The notes under the pieces are model-generated. The model was not told the DNA's origin and did not search any database. It was given only the letters and a program-made list of their open reading frames with translations. Made by a program: the position numbers and the translations under genes. From Oerskovia sp042887685 (GTDB lineage Bacteria > Actinomycetota > Actinomycetes > Actinomycetales > Cellulomonadaceae): 64,000 nt of DNA. Positions 50,349 through 58,660 of the stretch are shown piece after piece. The stretch spans positions 1 through 64,000 of the forward strand of contig NZ_JBHVOS010000002.1 of NCBI RefSeq assembly GCF_042887685.1, read 5' to 3'. Positions within the stretch are counted from its first letter, which is position 1. The number at the start of each line of letters is the position of its first letter.

Positions 50349-51683
50349 CTAGGGGTTCGTGCCGACGTCCGCCGGCGGTACCGGGGGTCGGCCTCGCCGA
50401 GCACGCGGAGCCCACGTGTCCTCGATCATGACCGGGCGGCAGCCCGCGACCGCGGCGACCAGGATCACGACGAGCGTGCCGAACAGGACGACGAACGTGC
50501 TGTCCCACGTCCCGCTGCGCCCGTAGAGGATTCCCGCCGTCAGCGGTCCGGCCCCCGCGAGGAGGTACCCGACGCCCTGCACGAACCCGGACAGCGCGAC
50601 GGCCCCGGCCGAGGTGCGGCTGCGCAGGTTGATGAGCGCGAGCCCCAGCGGGAACGTCGAGGCGCCCAGCCCCGCGAGGACGACCCACACCCACGTGGCA
50701 GGACCCGCCTGGCCACCCATGAGCCCGCCGTACCCGACCGCGAGCATCGCGACGAAGACCACCACGAGCGGGTACGGGTTGCGCATGCGGGCCGCGAGCA
50801 GCGGCGTCACGATCGACATGGGCATGCCGACGAACGCGTACAGCGCGAGCGCGGTCGCCGCGGTGGGCTCCGGCATCCCCGCGTCGATCAGGACGTGCGG
50901 CAGCCACGCGAACATCACGTAGGTGTTGAGCGAGTTGAGACCGAACATCCCCGCGATGCCCCACGCGAGCGGGCTGCGCCACGCACGCCCCTCGTGGCGG
51001 TGCCGCCCGTCGAGGCCTGCGGTGTGCTCGGGCGAGTGCTCGAGCACCGACGCGAGCTCGGCGCGGGCGCGCGCCGAGCGGGCGATCACGACGGTCCACG
51101 GCACGGCCGCGAGCAGCCCCACGAGCGCCCAGCCCCCCAGGGCGGGCCGCCAGCCCAGCGAGGAGGCGATACCCACCACGAGCAGGGGCGGGATCGCGGT
51201 GCTCAGGGAGAGCGTCACGGTGTAGGCCGCGGTCACGGCCCCGATCCTGTCGGGGAAGTACCGCTTGACCAGGGGCGGGAGCAGCACGTTGCCCATGCCC
51301 ATGCCCGCGAGCGCCACCGCGGTCCACAGCAGGAAGGACGGGGCCGTGCTCGACAGCGACCGCAGGATCTCCCCGACCGAGCTCACGACCAGCGCGGCGA
51401 CGAGCGTCGGCTCGAGCCCGAAGCGTCGCGACAGGACCGGGACGAGGGAGCCGAAGACCGCGAACGCGATGACGGGGACGGTACCCAGCAGGCCCGCGAC
51501 CTGGTCGCTCAGGTCGATGTCGGTCCGGACCACGTCCAGGATCGGGGAGACCGAGGCGACGGCGATCCGCAGGTTGAACGCCGCGAGGACGATCCCGGCA
51601 AGGACGACGAACCGCCCGCGCCACGGGCGGAGGGTGCTGTCGGGGGTGCTGTCGGGGGTCGAGCTCGAGTCCTGGCGATCCAC
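50349..51683 (-). CDS. MFS transporter, CynX/NimT-like
   Basis: A multi-pass transporter with about twelve hydrophobic segments. Early FNLRIAVASVSPILDVV and LLGTVPVIAFAVFG, the loop between segments 2 and 3 (PVLSRRFGLEP) and LALYAFVGMPMSIVTPLL fit the cyanate/nitroimidazole (CynX/NimT) subgroup of the major facilitator superfamily. The substrate cannot be inferred. I use GTG at 51683 (444 residues). The frame continues to 51818 but that part overlaps the tRNA promoter region, and no good ribosome binding site decides the start. A central hydrophilic loop (ELASVLEHSPEHTAGLDGRH) separates the two halves. Confidence 0.82.
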   Translation of the reverse strand: MDRQDSSSTPDSTPDSTLRPWRGRFVVLAGIVLAAFNLRIAVASVSPILDVVRTDIDLSDQVAGLLGTVPVIAFAVFGSLVPVLSRRFGLEPTLVAALVVSSVGEILRSLSSTAPSFLLWTAVALAGMGMGNVLLPPLVKRYFPDRIGAVTAAYTVTLSLSTAIPPLLVVGIASSLGWRPALGGWALVGLLAAVPWTVVIARSARARAELASVLEHSPEHTAGLDGRHRHEGRAWRSPLAWGIAGMFGLNSLNTYVMFAWLPHVLIDAGMPEPTAATALALYAFVGMPMSIVTPLLAARMRNPYPLVVVFVAMLAVGYGGLMGGQAGPATWVWVVLAGLGASTFPLGLALINLRSRTSAGAVALSGFVQGVGYLLAGAGPLTAGILYGRSGTWDSTFVVLFGTLVVILVAAVAGCRPVMIEDTWAPRARRGRPPVPPADVGTNP

Positions 51684-51882
51684 TCCAGGAGGGTACGCAT
51701 CCGTTTCCCGGGGCACCCGTCCTGGAGCGGGTTCCGGGCTGGTGAGTCCGGTCACCCCTGCCGGCCGACCCGGGGCCCACCCGCGCTGATCCGCGCCGAT
51801 CCGTCCAGGTGGGAGCACGAACCCGCTGGAGACTGGTAGTCTCGTGCACCGTGCCGGATGCTCGTCAGAGCGAACGCATGCT

Positions 51883-51955
51883 GCCCTCGTAGCTCAGTGG
51901 ATAGAGCGTCTGCCTCCGGAGCAGAAGGTCGTAGGTTCGAGTCCTATCGAGGGCA
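51883..51955 (+). tRNA. tRNA-Arg (anticodon CCG)
   Basis: A 73-nt cloverleaf. The acceptor stem GCCCTCG pairs with CGAGGGC, the D-arm has AGCTCAGTGGATAGAGC, the anticodon loop is CTCCGGA with anticodon CCG (codon CGG), and the T-arm has GGTTCGAGTCC. The 3' CCA is not fully encoded. A strong terminator follows ten bases later. Confidence 0.95.
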
Positions 51956-51964
51956 CCGCAGACC

Positions 51965-51994
51965 AAGCCCCTGGACCCTCGGGTCCGGGGGCTT
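51965..51994 (+). terminator. Terminator of tRNA-Arg
   Basis: AAGCCCCTGGACC (51965-51977) pairs with GGTCCGGGGGCTT (51982-51994) through one T-G pair, with loop CTCG. Confidence 0.85.
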
Positions 51995-52091
51995 CGTCGT
52001 GCCCGGGACCCCTCGAGGTGGTCCGGGCCTCCCCCGCACCCGTGTAGCGTCCGCACTACTGGGCCACCGTGGTCTCGTTGACGGGACAAGC

Positions 52092-53255
52092 GTGACAACA
52101 GCATCGAACGACACCATCCTCGGACTCCTCGGGAGGTCGGGGAAGCCCGACGAGCGCCGACTCCCCCTCCACCCCGACCACCTCGAACGCATCGCCCCCG
52201 AGCTCCGGGCGCGGATCGTCGTCGAGCAGGGCTACGGCGAGCGCTTCGGGGTGAGCGACGAGCAGATCGCCCCCTGGGTGCGTTCCCTGGGCACCCGGGC
52301 CGAGGTGGTCGAGGCGGCCGACGTGGTCCTGCTGCCCAAGCCCCAGGTCGCGGACCTGCACGACCTGCGCCCCGGCCAGACCCTGTGGGGCTGGCCGCAC
52401 TGCGTCCAGGACGGCGAGCTGACCCAGGTCGCGATCGACAAGCGGCTCACGCTCGTCGCGTTCGAGGCCATGCACCACTGGGCGTCCGACGGCGGGTTCG
52501 GCCTGCACGTCTTCCACAAGAACAACGAGATGGCCGGCTACTGCTCGGTGCTGCACGCGCTCGAGCTGTGCGGCTCGACGGGCGACTACGGTCGGCGTCT
52601 GACCGCCGTCGTCATCGGCTTCGGTGCCACCGCGCGCGGAGCCGTCACGGCCCTGAACGCGCACGGTGTCCACGACGTGCGCGTGCTCACCAACCGCCGC
52701 GTCGCCGCGGTCGCCGCGCCCATCCACTCGGCGCAGATCGTCCAGTTCGACCACGACGACGAGCCCTACCTCAGCGAGGTCATCACCGACGAGGGCCGCC
52801 TCCCGCTCGCCCCGTTCCTCGCCGAGAGCGACATCGTCGTCAACTGCACGCTCCAGGACCCCAACGCGCCCCTGCTGTACCTGCGCACCTCGGACCTGGG
52901 GGCGTTCCGGCCGGGCAGCCTCATCGTCGACGTGTCGTGCGACGAGGGCATGGCGTTCGACTGGGCGCGCTCGACCACGTTCGCCGAGCCCCTGGTCACG
53001 GTCGGCGAGAACATCAACTACTACGCCGTGGACCACAGCCCCTCGTACCTGTGGAACTCGGCGACGTGGGAGATCAGCTCGGCGGTCCTGCCGTTCCTCC
53101 CGGCCGTCATGGCCGGCCCGGCAGGGTGGGACGCGAACGAGACGGTCCGCCGTGCGATCGAGGTCCGCGACGGGGTGGTCCTCAACCCCGCGGTGCTCGA
53201 GTTCCAGCGCCGCGAGGCCGCGTACCCGCACCGGCCCCTCCCGGCCCTGCCCTGA
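52092..53255 (+). CDS. N5-(carboxyethyl)ornithine synthase/alanine dehydrogenase-like enzyme
   Basis: A 387-residue NAD(P)-dependent enzyme from the GTG at 52092; GGGA lies about eight bases upstream. Codons upstream in this frame cross the tRNA and its terminator. The N-terminal half has RRLPLHPDHLERI and LWGWPHCVQDGELTQ, and then FHKNNEMAGYCSVLHALEL; the Rossmann region is AVVIGFGATARGAVTAL. These features fit N5-(carboxyethyl)ornithine synthase, a relative of alanine dehydrogenase that condenses pyruvate with ornithine. A broader alanine/opine dehydrogenase role cannot be excluded. A CYTH gene follows after 22 bp on the same strand. Confidence 0.82.
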   Translation: MTTASNDTILGLLGRSGKPDERRLPLHPDHLERIAPELRARIVVEQGYGERFGVSDEQIAPWVRSLGTRAEVVEAADVVLLPKPQVADLHDLRPGQTLWGWPHCVQDGELTQVAIDKRLTLVAFEAMHHWASDGGFGLHVFHKNNEMAGYCSVLHALELCGSTGDYGRRLTAVVIGFGATARGAVTALNAHGVHDVRVLTNRRVAAVAAPIHSAQIVQFDHDDEPYLSEVITDEGRLPLAPFLAESDIVVNCTLQDPNAPLLYLRTSDLGAFRPGSLIVDVSCDEGMAFDWARSTTFAEPLVTVGENINYYAVDHSPSYLWNSATWEISSAVLPFLPAVMAGPAGWDANETVRRAIEVRDGVVLNPAVLEFQRREAAYPHRPLPALP

Positions 53256-53277
53256 GCGACCGCGTACGGTATGTCCT

Positions 53278-53904
53278 ATGACGGACGGTGGTAACGGAGA
53301 CTTCGAGTTCGAGCGTCGCTTCCTCGTGGAGGACGTCCCGGTCGACCTGCTCGACGCGCCCGCGCTCATCGTGCAGAGCTACTTCCTGGCCGAGGACGGC
53401 TACGCGCTGCGCCTGCGGGCCCAGGCGAGCGCGACCGCCGGCGACCTCACCGCCGCCACCTCTCCCCTGAGCGTCCTGGACCGGTACGCGTTCGACTTCT
53501 GCGCGCTCACGGTCAAGGGCCCGCAGGTGGGCGGCACCCGCTACGAGGCCGAGCGCGAGATCGACGTCAACGTCGGGGTCGAGATGATCCGCCGCGGGGG
53601 CGGCCGCATCGTCAAGACCCGCTACTCGGCGTGGCTCGGGGCGGACGGCTGGGTCATCGACGAGTTCGGTGGCGCGAACCACCCGCTCGTCATCGCGGAG
53701 TGCGAGCGGTCGGGCCCGGTCGTGGACCTCCAGATCCCGGCGTTCTGCGTCACCGAGATCACCGACGACCGTCGCTTCTCCAACGACTCTCTCTCGCACA
53801 CCCCGTACTCGGCGTGGGCCGGGTCGTTCGCCGCGGAGCTCGCGGTCTCCGGGCCGCGGTTCCGCCAGGACTTCGGGCACAACGCGCACCTGCCCGGCGA
53901 GTAG
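53278..53904 (+). CDS. CYTH-domain protein
   Basis: A 208-residue protein with the CYTH/triphosphate-tunnel pattern. It has an N-terminal FEFERRFLVEDVP (the ExExR/K motif), internal TVKGP and AEREIDVN, KTRYSAWLG, WVIDEFGGANHPLVIAECE, and then a helical C-terminus. Family members bind triphosphate substrates; many are inorganic triphosphatases or class IV adenylate cyclases. Activity here is not known. It is 22 bp downstream of the carboxyethyl-ornithine-synthase-like gene. Its end faces the HTH gene only six bases away, with no terminator hairpin visible. Confidence 0.85.
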   Translation: MTDGGNGDFEFERRFLVEDVPVDLLDAPALIVQSYFLAEDGYALRLRAQASATAGDLTAATSPLSVLDRYAFDFCALTVKGPQVGGTRYEAEREIDVNVGVEMIRRGGGRIVKTRYSAWLGADGWVIDEFGGANHPLVIAECERSGPVVDLQIPAFCVTEITDDRRFSNDSLSHTPYSAWAGSFAAELAVSGPRFRQDFGHNAHLPGE

Positions 53905-53910
53905 CCCGGT

Positions 53911-54570
53911 TCAGGGCACGTCGTCCGTGATCGCCCGGCCGGCCGCGGGCGCACCGTCCTCCCCGACAGGGGCGATCCGCAGGCTGCGCGCGTAGTAGAC
54001 CCACGGGAACCACGTCCCGATCCGTTCCCACCCGTCGGCCTCGAGCCCGAACCGGCTCGCCCCCAGGACGTACACGCGCCGGTGCTCCCACTGCGTGGTG
54101 GTCCTCACGAGCCGGTGGAAGCCCGCCCCGAACCCGGTCGAACGCCACCCCTTGCGCCCGTAGGCCTCGAGCGCGGCCATCTCGGTCACGGCCGTGACGG
54201 GCGCCAGGATCCGGGTGTCGCCGACCTCCGCGCCCCCGACGAGGTCCTGGACCGTACCCGGCATCCCCGGCCCGGCCGGCCGGCCGAAACGCTGCTGCGC
54301 GGCCTGCCGCGAGATGCCGAGGGTCGTCCCGATCGCCTCCCAGCTGTGCCCTGCCGAGCGCGCCGACGACACGGCCGTCGCGAGCAGCTCCTCCGTCGCG
54401 CGGTGGGCCCGTGCCGTGAGCGCGACGAGCTCGAGGTGCGCGCCGGGATCGGTCGTGATGCGGTCGCCGATGCCGGGGTCGGCAGCGGTCACCGCCTCGG
54501 CGAGCAGGTCGTCGAGCGTCCGGGCGCCGCCGCGGGGTTCGAGGCTCCCCCAGGCGGGTGCGTCGCTCAC
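53911..54570 (-). CDS. Small HTH DNA-binding protein, unknown family
   Basis: A 219-residue protein from the GTG at 54570 with GAGGGG about ten bases upstream. Residues about 57-95 include a helix-turn-helix, SWEAIGTTLGISRQAAQQRF, of the sigma-region-4-like type seen in many actinobacterial regulators. The C-terminal 110 residues have aromatic and beta-rich stretches (TQWEHRRVYVLGASRFG, TWFPWVYYARSL) and no domain I can name. It is transcribed divergently from the Na+/H+ antiporter gene across two matching 19-bp palindromes, and is the best candidate to bind them. Confidence 0.75.
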   Translation of the reverse strand: MSDAPAWGSLEPRGGARTLDDLLAEAVTAADPGIGDRITTDPGAHLELVALTARAHRATEELLATAVSSARSAGHSWEAIGTTLGISRQAAQQRFGRPAGPGMPGTVQDLVGGAEVGDTRILAPVTAVTEMAALEAYGRKGWRSTGFGAGFHRLVRTTTQWEHRRVYVLGASRFGLEADGWERIGTWFPWVYYARSLRIAPVGEDGAPAAGRAITDDVP

Positions 54571-54642
54571 GGTTCGTACCCCTCGTCGATGCCCGACGCC
54601 GGAGCGTCGGTCGGGCGGTCGTCTCTCCACCTGGTCACCATG

Positions 54643-54690
54643 TGTCAACTGTCGCTTGACAGCCAATCTCCTGTCAAGAGGCGGTTGACA
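54643..54690. promoter_or_regulatory. Two TGTCAA-N7-TTGACA palindromes
   Basis: Sites at 54643-54661 and 54672-54690 have identical outer half-sites and identical seven-base spacing. Their centres are 29 bp apart. Each half-site reads as TTGACA on one strand, the consensus -35 element, so a bound protein would compete with polymerase in both directions. Confidence 0.8.
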
Positions 54691-54784
54691 CAGGTCGGCC
54701 CAAGTCGCTGCGCCACCCGGGACGACAGGGCGCGACGCGCCGTCGGGCATCTCTCCCGCGACTTCCCGGCCGACCCGACGGAGA

Positions 54785-56494
54785 ATGCAGGACATGGACG
54801 AGGCCGTCGTACTCCTGGTCATCACCGGCGCGCTGGCCGTCACGGCCGCCGCCCGGCACTGGGACCTGCCCGCTCCCCTCGTGCTCGTGACCGTGGGCCT
54901 CGGCGTCTCGCTGATCCCCGTGGTCCCCCACATCGAGCTCGCACCCGAGGTGCTCCTCGGCGTCATCCTGCCGCCCCTGCTCTTCTCGGCCGCCAACGGC
55001 AGCTCCTACCAGGACTTCCGGTCGTCGCTGCACGCGATCGTTCGCCTCGGGGTCGGGCTCGTGATCGTCACGGCGCTCGCCGTGGCGTGGGTCGTGACCC
55101 TCCTGCTGCCCGACCTGCCCTTCGCCGCCGCCCTCGTCCTGGGCGCCGTCGTCGCACCGCCCGACGCCGTCTCCGCCGCCGCGGTCGGACGCCGCCTCGG
55201 GCTGCCGCGACGGGTCATGACGCTCCTGGGCGGCGAGAGCCTCATCAACGACGCGACGTCGCTCACCCTCTACAAGGTCGCCCTCGCCGGCGTCGCCACG
55301 GGCGCGTGGGTGTGGACCGAGGGCATCAGCGTCTTCACGCTCGCCGTCGTCGTCGGCGTGGGCGTCGGCCTCGTCATGGGCATCGGGATGCACGCCGCGC
55401 GCCTGCGGCTCGCCGACCCGCTCCTGACGAGCGTCGCCGGGATCATCCTGCCGTTCGCGGCCTACTGGATCGCGGAGGAGCTCAGCGGCTCGGGCGTGCT
55501 GGCCGTCGTCGCCGCAGGCCTCTACCTGGGCCACACCGCCCCGACCGCCGGCTACGAGACGCGCCTCGTCGAGGAACCCCTGTGGGACAGCCTCGACCTG
55601 CTCCTCGAGGCCATCACGTTCGCGCTGATCGGCCTCCAGCTCAAGTTCGTCGTGGAGACCGTCGTGGAGTCCGACGAAGGGCTGCGGACCGCGATCTGGG
55701 TGTCCCTCGCCGCCCTCGTCGTGACCATGGCCGTCCGTCCGCTGTACATCTTCGCCACGTCGTGGCTCGACCGCGTCCACCTGCCCGGCTCGAAACGCTC
55801 GCGAGCCGACCGGCTCGACTGGCGCGAGTCCCTCGTGGTCTCCTCGGCCGGCATGCGAGGCGTCGTGACGCTCGCCGCCGCCGCGGCCATCCCCGCGACG
55901 CTCGGCGGGGCCGAGTTCCCCGGCCGCGCGACCATCCAGCTCGCGGCCTTCACGGTCGCGATCGGGACGCTCCTGCTGCAGGGCGTGACGCTGCCGTGGG
56001 TCATCCGGCGCCTCGAGGTCGGGGGCGAGGACGAGGCCGCGAGCGACGCCGCCGAGGAAGCCCGCGTGCGACGGCTCATGGCCGACGCCCAGGCCGAGGC
56101 CATCGCGCACGCCACCCGGCAGTGGGCACCCGTGATCGGCGAGGAGAAGGCCGAGGCGACGCGCGCCGCCATGTCCGCCGCGATCGTCGGACGCGCCCAG
56201 GCCGCGGCGCGCCTGCTCTCGCCCGAGTCGGCGGCCGAGGAACCCGTCGAGCAGGCTCCCGTCCGTGCGCGGCCCACGGGCGGTCGGGCCTTTCCCGTGG
56301 CCAGGCCCGGCGACCGGTCCGAGGACCTGCGCAGGCTCAACGCGCTGCGCACCGACATGAACAGGGCCCAGCGCCAGGTGCTGGTCGACGAGCGCGACGC
56401 CGGACGCCTCAACGAGGCCGTGATGCGCAGGATCCTGCGCGAGCTGGACATCGAGGCCGAGGCGCTGGCCGAGTCCTGGGTCAACCGGATCTGA
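54785..56494 (+). CDS. Na+/H+ antiporter, CPA1 family
   Basis: A 569-residue transporter with about twelve membrane helices in the first 410 residues. The CPA1 ion-binding region is visible as GAVVAPPDAVSAAAVG followed by GGESLINDATSLTLYKV, and SAGMRGVVTLAAAAAIP occurs later. The C-terminal 150 residues are cytoplasmic and helical, and contain RRLMADAQAEAIAHATR and RQVLVDERDAGRLNEAVMRR, as in bacterial NhaP-like proteins. It should export Na+ in exchange for protons. ATG at 54785 is used; ATG at 54794 is equally possible. The divergent HTH gene and paired palindromes suggest local regulation. Confidence 0.92.
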   Translation: MQDMDEAVVLLVITGALAVTAAARHWDLPAPLVLVTVGLGVSLIPVVPHIELAPEVLLGVILPPLLFSAANGSSYQDFRSSLHAIVRLGVGLVIVTALAVAWVVTLLLPDLPFAAALVLGAVVAPPDAVSAAAVGRRLGLPRRVMTLLGGESLINDATSLTLYKVALAGVATGAWVWTEGISVFTLAVVVGVGVGLVMGIGMHAARLRLADPLLTSVAGIILPFAAYWIAEELSGSGVLAVVAAGLYLGHTAPTAGYETRLVEEPLWDSLDLLLEAITFALIGLQLKFVVETVVESDEGLRTAIWVSLAALVVTMAVRPLYIFATSWLDRVHLPGSKRSRADRLDWRESLVVSSAGMRGVVTLAAAAAIPATLGGAEFPGRATIQLAAFTVAIGTLLLQGVTLPWVIRRLEVGGEDEAASDAAEEARVRRLMADAQAEAIAHATRQWAPVIGEEKAEATRAAMSAAIVGRAQAAARLLSPESAAEEPVEQAPVRARPTGGRAFPVARPGDRSEDLRRLNALRTDMNRAQRQVLVDERDAGRLNEAVMRRILRELDIEAEALAESWVNRI

Positions 56495-56507
56495 CGGGGT
56501 CCGTCAG
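56491..56507. terminator. Hairpin containing both convergent stop codons
   Basis: CTGACGG-GGT-CCGTCAG is a perfect seven-base-pair stem. It contains the antiporter stop (56492-56494) and the stop of the M15 peptidase gene on the other strand (56504-56506). Confidence 0.6.
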
Positions 56508-57304
56508 GTGGGACCGCCGAGCTCCACAACGCCCTCGGTGAACTCGAAGTGCCACGGCTCGTAGGCGCCGCCACCGCCGCGCTTGGCCCACGACGGGTTG
56601 GCCCAGCCGTAGACGCCGCCGTTCTTGTTGATCCACGAGTAGACCTCGCGGTTGCCCGTCTCGCTCGAGCACAGGTCGATCGCCAGGCCCCAGCCGTGGA
56701 ACGACGTCCCCGGCTTGGCCGCGAACGCGCCGCGCGACCCCTTGAGGGAGACCTGCGACGCGATCGTGCGGTAGCTCGAGACCAGGCACATGTCCCGCCC
56801 GAACGTCGACCGGAAGGCCTCGTTCATGGCAGACAAGGCGACCGCCGCGTCAGGACGCAACGACTCCCCCGGCTGCCACAGGTCGCACAGCTCGTGGCCC
56901 GTGAGCCTGCCGTTGGCGCTCGTCGGCTTGACCGTCGGGTCGCAGTCCGGCAGCGGGGCGCGCTCGACGGACCGGCTCGCGGCCTGCGCCCGACCGTCGA
57001 TCTTCGGGGCTGCTGCCACGTACTCGGACGTGGGCTCGGCCGCGGTCGGGTTGTTGACGAGGTCGAGCGCGCTCGGCCCGGTCGGGCGTCCGTCCGGCCC
57101 GAAGGGGGCAGCCGGACCGTCCTGCGCACCGGCTGACAGCGGCATCGCGATCGTCGCGACGGCGAGCGTCCCGAGGACCGCCATGCGAGGGGCCCAGCGC
57201 TGGTGCGAGGGGATCTCCGCCCGACGGCGCCCCTTGTGCCCGGTCTCCGCCTCACGTCGGGCGCGACGGGAGTCGGAGGACTGGGACGTCGACACCGACT
57301 CCAC
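56504..57304 (-). CDS. Exported M15-family peptidase (D-Ala-D-Ala carboxypeptidase-like)
   Basis: A 266-residue protein from the GTG at 57304 with GGAGG about four bases upstream. A long basic N-region (residues 1-45) is followed by a hydrophobic segment (MAVLGTLAVATIAMPLSAGA) that acts as signal peptide or anchor. The catalytic domain is at the C-terminus, with MCLVSSYRT, the zinc-site SFHGWGLAIDLC (His and Asp) and EPWHFEF (His). This is the VanY/LAS peptidase layout. It should trim peptidoglycan stem peptides outside the membrane. Two conserved Cys pairs could form disulfides. Confidence 0.9.
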   Translation of the reverse strand: MESVSTSQSSDSRRARREAETGHKGRRRAEIPSHQRWAPRMAVLGTLAVATIAMPLSAGAQDGPAAPFGPDGRPTGPSALDLVNNPTAAEPTSEYVAAAPKIDGRAQAASRSVERAPLPDCDPTVKPTSANGRLTGHELCDLWQPGESLRPDAAVALSAMNEAFRSTFGRDMCLVSSYRTIASQVSLKGSRGAFAAKPGTSFHGWGLAIDLCSSETGNREVYSWINKNGGVYGWANPSWAKRGGGGAYEPWHFEFTEGVVELGGPT

Positions 57305-57505
57305 CGGACCTCCGCTCGAAGAACCGTCCGGACACCTGGCGGTGGCCGGAGCGGCACAGACGACAAGAAACGCGCTCCACCTCGCAGAAAGGACGACCCT
57401 CCTGTAGGGGAGGAACCGTGCGAGTCGAAGCACCGGACACGATATCCGGGGGCGCCGGGGAAGCCAAGTCCCCTGTTCAACGGGCTGCGGGGCCACCCGC
57501 GGCGC

Positions 57506-57534
57506 ACCGGGGCGCACCGACGGGGCACCCCGGT
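57506..57534 (-). terminator. Possible terminator of the CNNM gene pair
   Basis: ACCGGGG (57506-57512) pairs with CCCCGGT (57528-57534), 11 bases past the stop of the gene ending at 57545. Seven base pairs. Confidence 0.45.
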
Positions 57535-57544
57535 CCGGCCAGGA

Positions 57545-58660
57545 TCAGCGCACCCGGCGCTGCATCGCGTCCCGCACCTCGCCCACGAGCTCCTCCAGGA
57601 TGTCCTCGAGGAAGACGACGCCCAGGGCGCCCTGCGCGCCGACCGGTGCGACGCCGTCGGGCAGCGCGGCGGACGCGGGGTCGACGACGCCGCCCTCGCG
57701 GTCCAGCGCCCCGGGGTCGACGCGCGCCAGGTGCGCGCCCGAGCGTTGCATCGCCCGCAGCGCGTCCTCGATCTCGTCGCCCGGCTCGGCCGTGGCGAGC
57801 GCGCGCACACGCCACGACGGCACCGGCCGGAACCGGTCCTCACCGCTCGCGTACAGCACGTCCTTGAGGTGCAGGTAGCCGACGAGCTCGCCGTGCACGT
57901 CGGCGACCGGGAAGCGGCTGAAGCCCGTCTTGGCGACCAGACGCTCGATCTCGTCGGGCGTGCACCCCTCGACCACCGTCACGAGACGGTCGACCGGCAC
58001 CATGACCTCGGCCGCCGTGCGCTCCGAGAACTCGATGGCCCCCGAGAGCAGACCCTGCTCGTCCTGGAGGATGCCCTCGGCCTGCGAGTGCTCCACGATC
58101 GACTGCACCTGCTCGGCCGTGAAGACCGACGCGACCTCGTCCTTGGGCTCCACACCGGTCCAGCGCACGACGTGGTTCGCGAGCCAGTTGAGCGAGACGA
58201 TGATCGGCTTGAGGATGCGCCCCAGCACGACGAGCGGCGGACCGAACCACATGACGGCCTTCTCGGGCCCGGACACCGCGAGGTTCTTCGGGACCATCTC
58301 GCCCAGGACCACGTGCAGGTACACCACGATCGCCAGCGCGATCACGAACGCGACAGGATGGGTGAGCGACGGGCTCACCCCCAGGGCGTGCAGGGGCACC
58401 TCGATGAGGTGCGCGACGGCCGGCTCCGCGACGACACCCAGCCCCACCGAGCACACCGTGACGCCGAGCTGGGCGCACGCGAGCATCAGCGAGACGTGCT
58501 CCATGGCCCACAGGACCGTCTGCGCACGGCGGTTGCCCTGCGCGGCGAGCGGCTCGATCGCGCTGCGCCGGGCCGAGATGATCGCGAACTCCGCGCCCAC
58601 GAAGAACGCGTTCGCGGCCAGGAGGAAGAGGCCCAGGAGCAGGGCTGCGGTCGAGCTCAT
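57545..58660 (-). CDS. CNNM/CorC-type transporter, short form
   Basis: A 371-residue membrane protein. The DUF21/CNNM membrane domain (residues about 1-170) has LGVTVCSVGLGVVAEPAV and VLGEMVPKNLAVSGPEK. Two CBS motifs follow, the first in VMVPVDRLVTVVEG and SRFPVADVHGELVGYLHLKD. The C-terminal CorC domain is missing, unlike its neighbour. Such proteins are linked to magnesium or cobalt efflux. The start overlaps the partner's stop as ATGA, so the two chains may form a heterodimer. Confidence 0.9.
   Translation of the reverse strand: MSSTAALLLGLFLLAANAFFVGAEFAIISARRSAIEPLAAQGNRRAQTVLWAMEHVSLMLACAQLGVTVCSVGLGVVAEPAVAHLIEVPLHALGVSPSLTHPVAFVIALAIVVYLHVVLGEMVPKNLAVSGPEKAVMWFGPPLVVLGRILKPIIVSLNWLANHVVRWTGVEPKDEVASVFTAEQVQSIVEHSQAEGILQDEQGLLSGAIEFSERTAAEVMVPVDRLVTVVEGCTPDEIERLVAKTGFSRFPVADVHGELVGYLHLKDVLYASGEDRFRPVPSWRVRALATAEPGDEIEDALRAMQRSGAHLARVDPGALDREGGVVDPASAALPDGVAPVGAQGALGVVFLEDILEELVGEVRDAMQRRVR

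Noticed and set aside
54643..54690. GlnR/TnrA nitrogen boxes
   Set aside because: The half-sites resemble TGTNA/TNACA, but the spacing is nine rather than seven bases between those cores.
57305..57540. c-di-AMP (ydaO) riboswitch upstream of the M15 peptidase
   Set aside because: Wall hydrolase genes often have it, but I could not find the conserved core blocks (GGGGACCCA-like or GCTAACC-like) on the minus strand.
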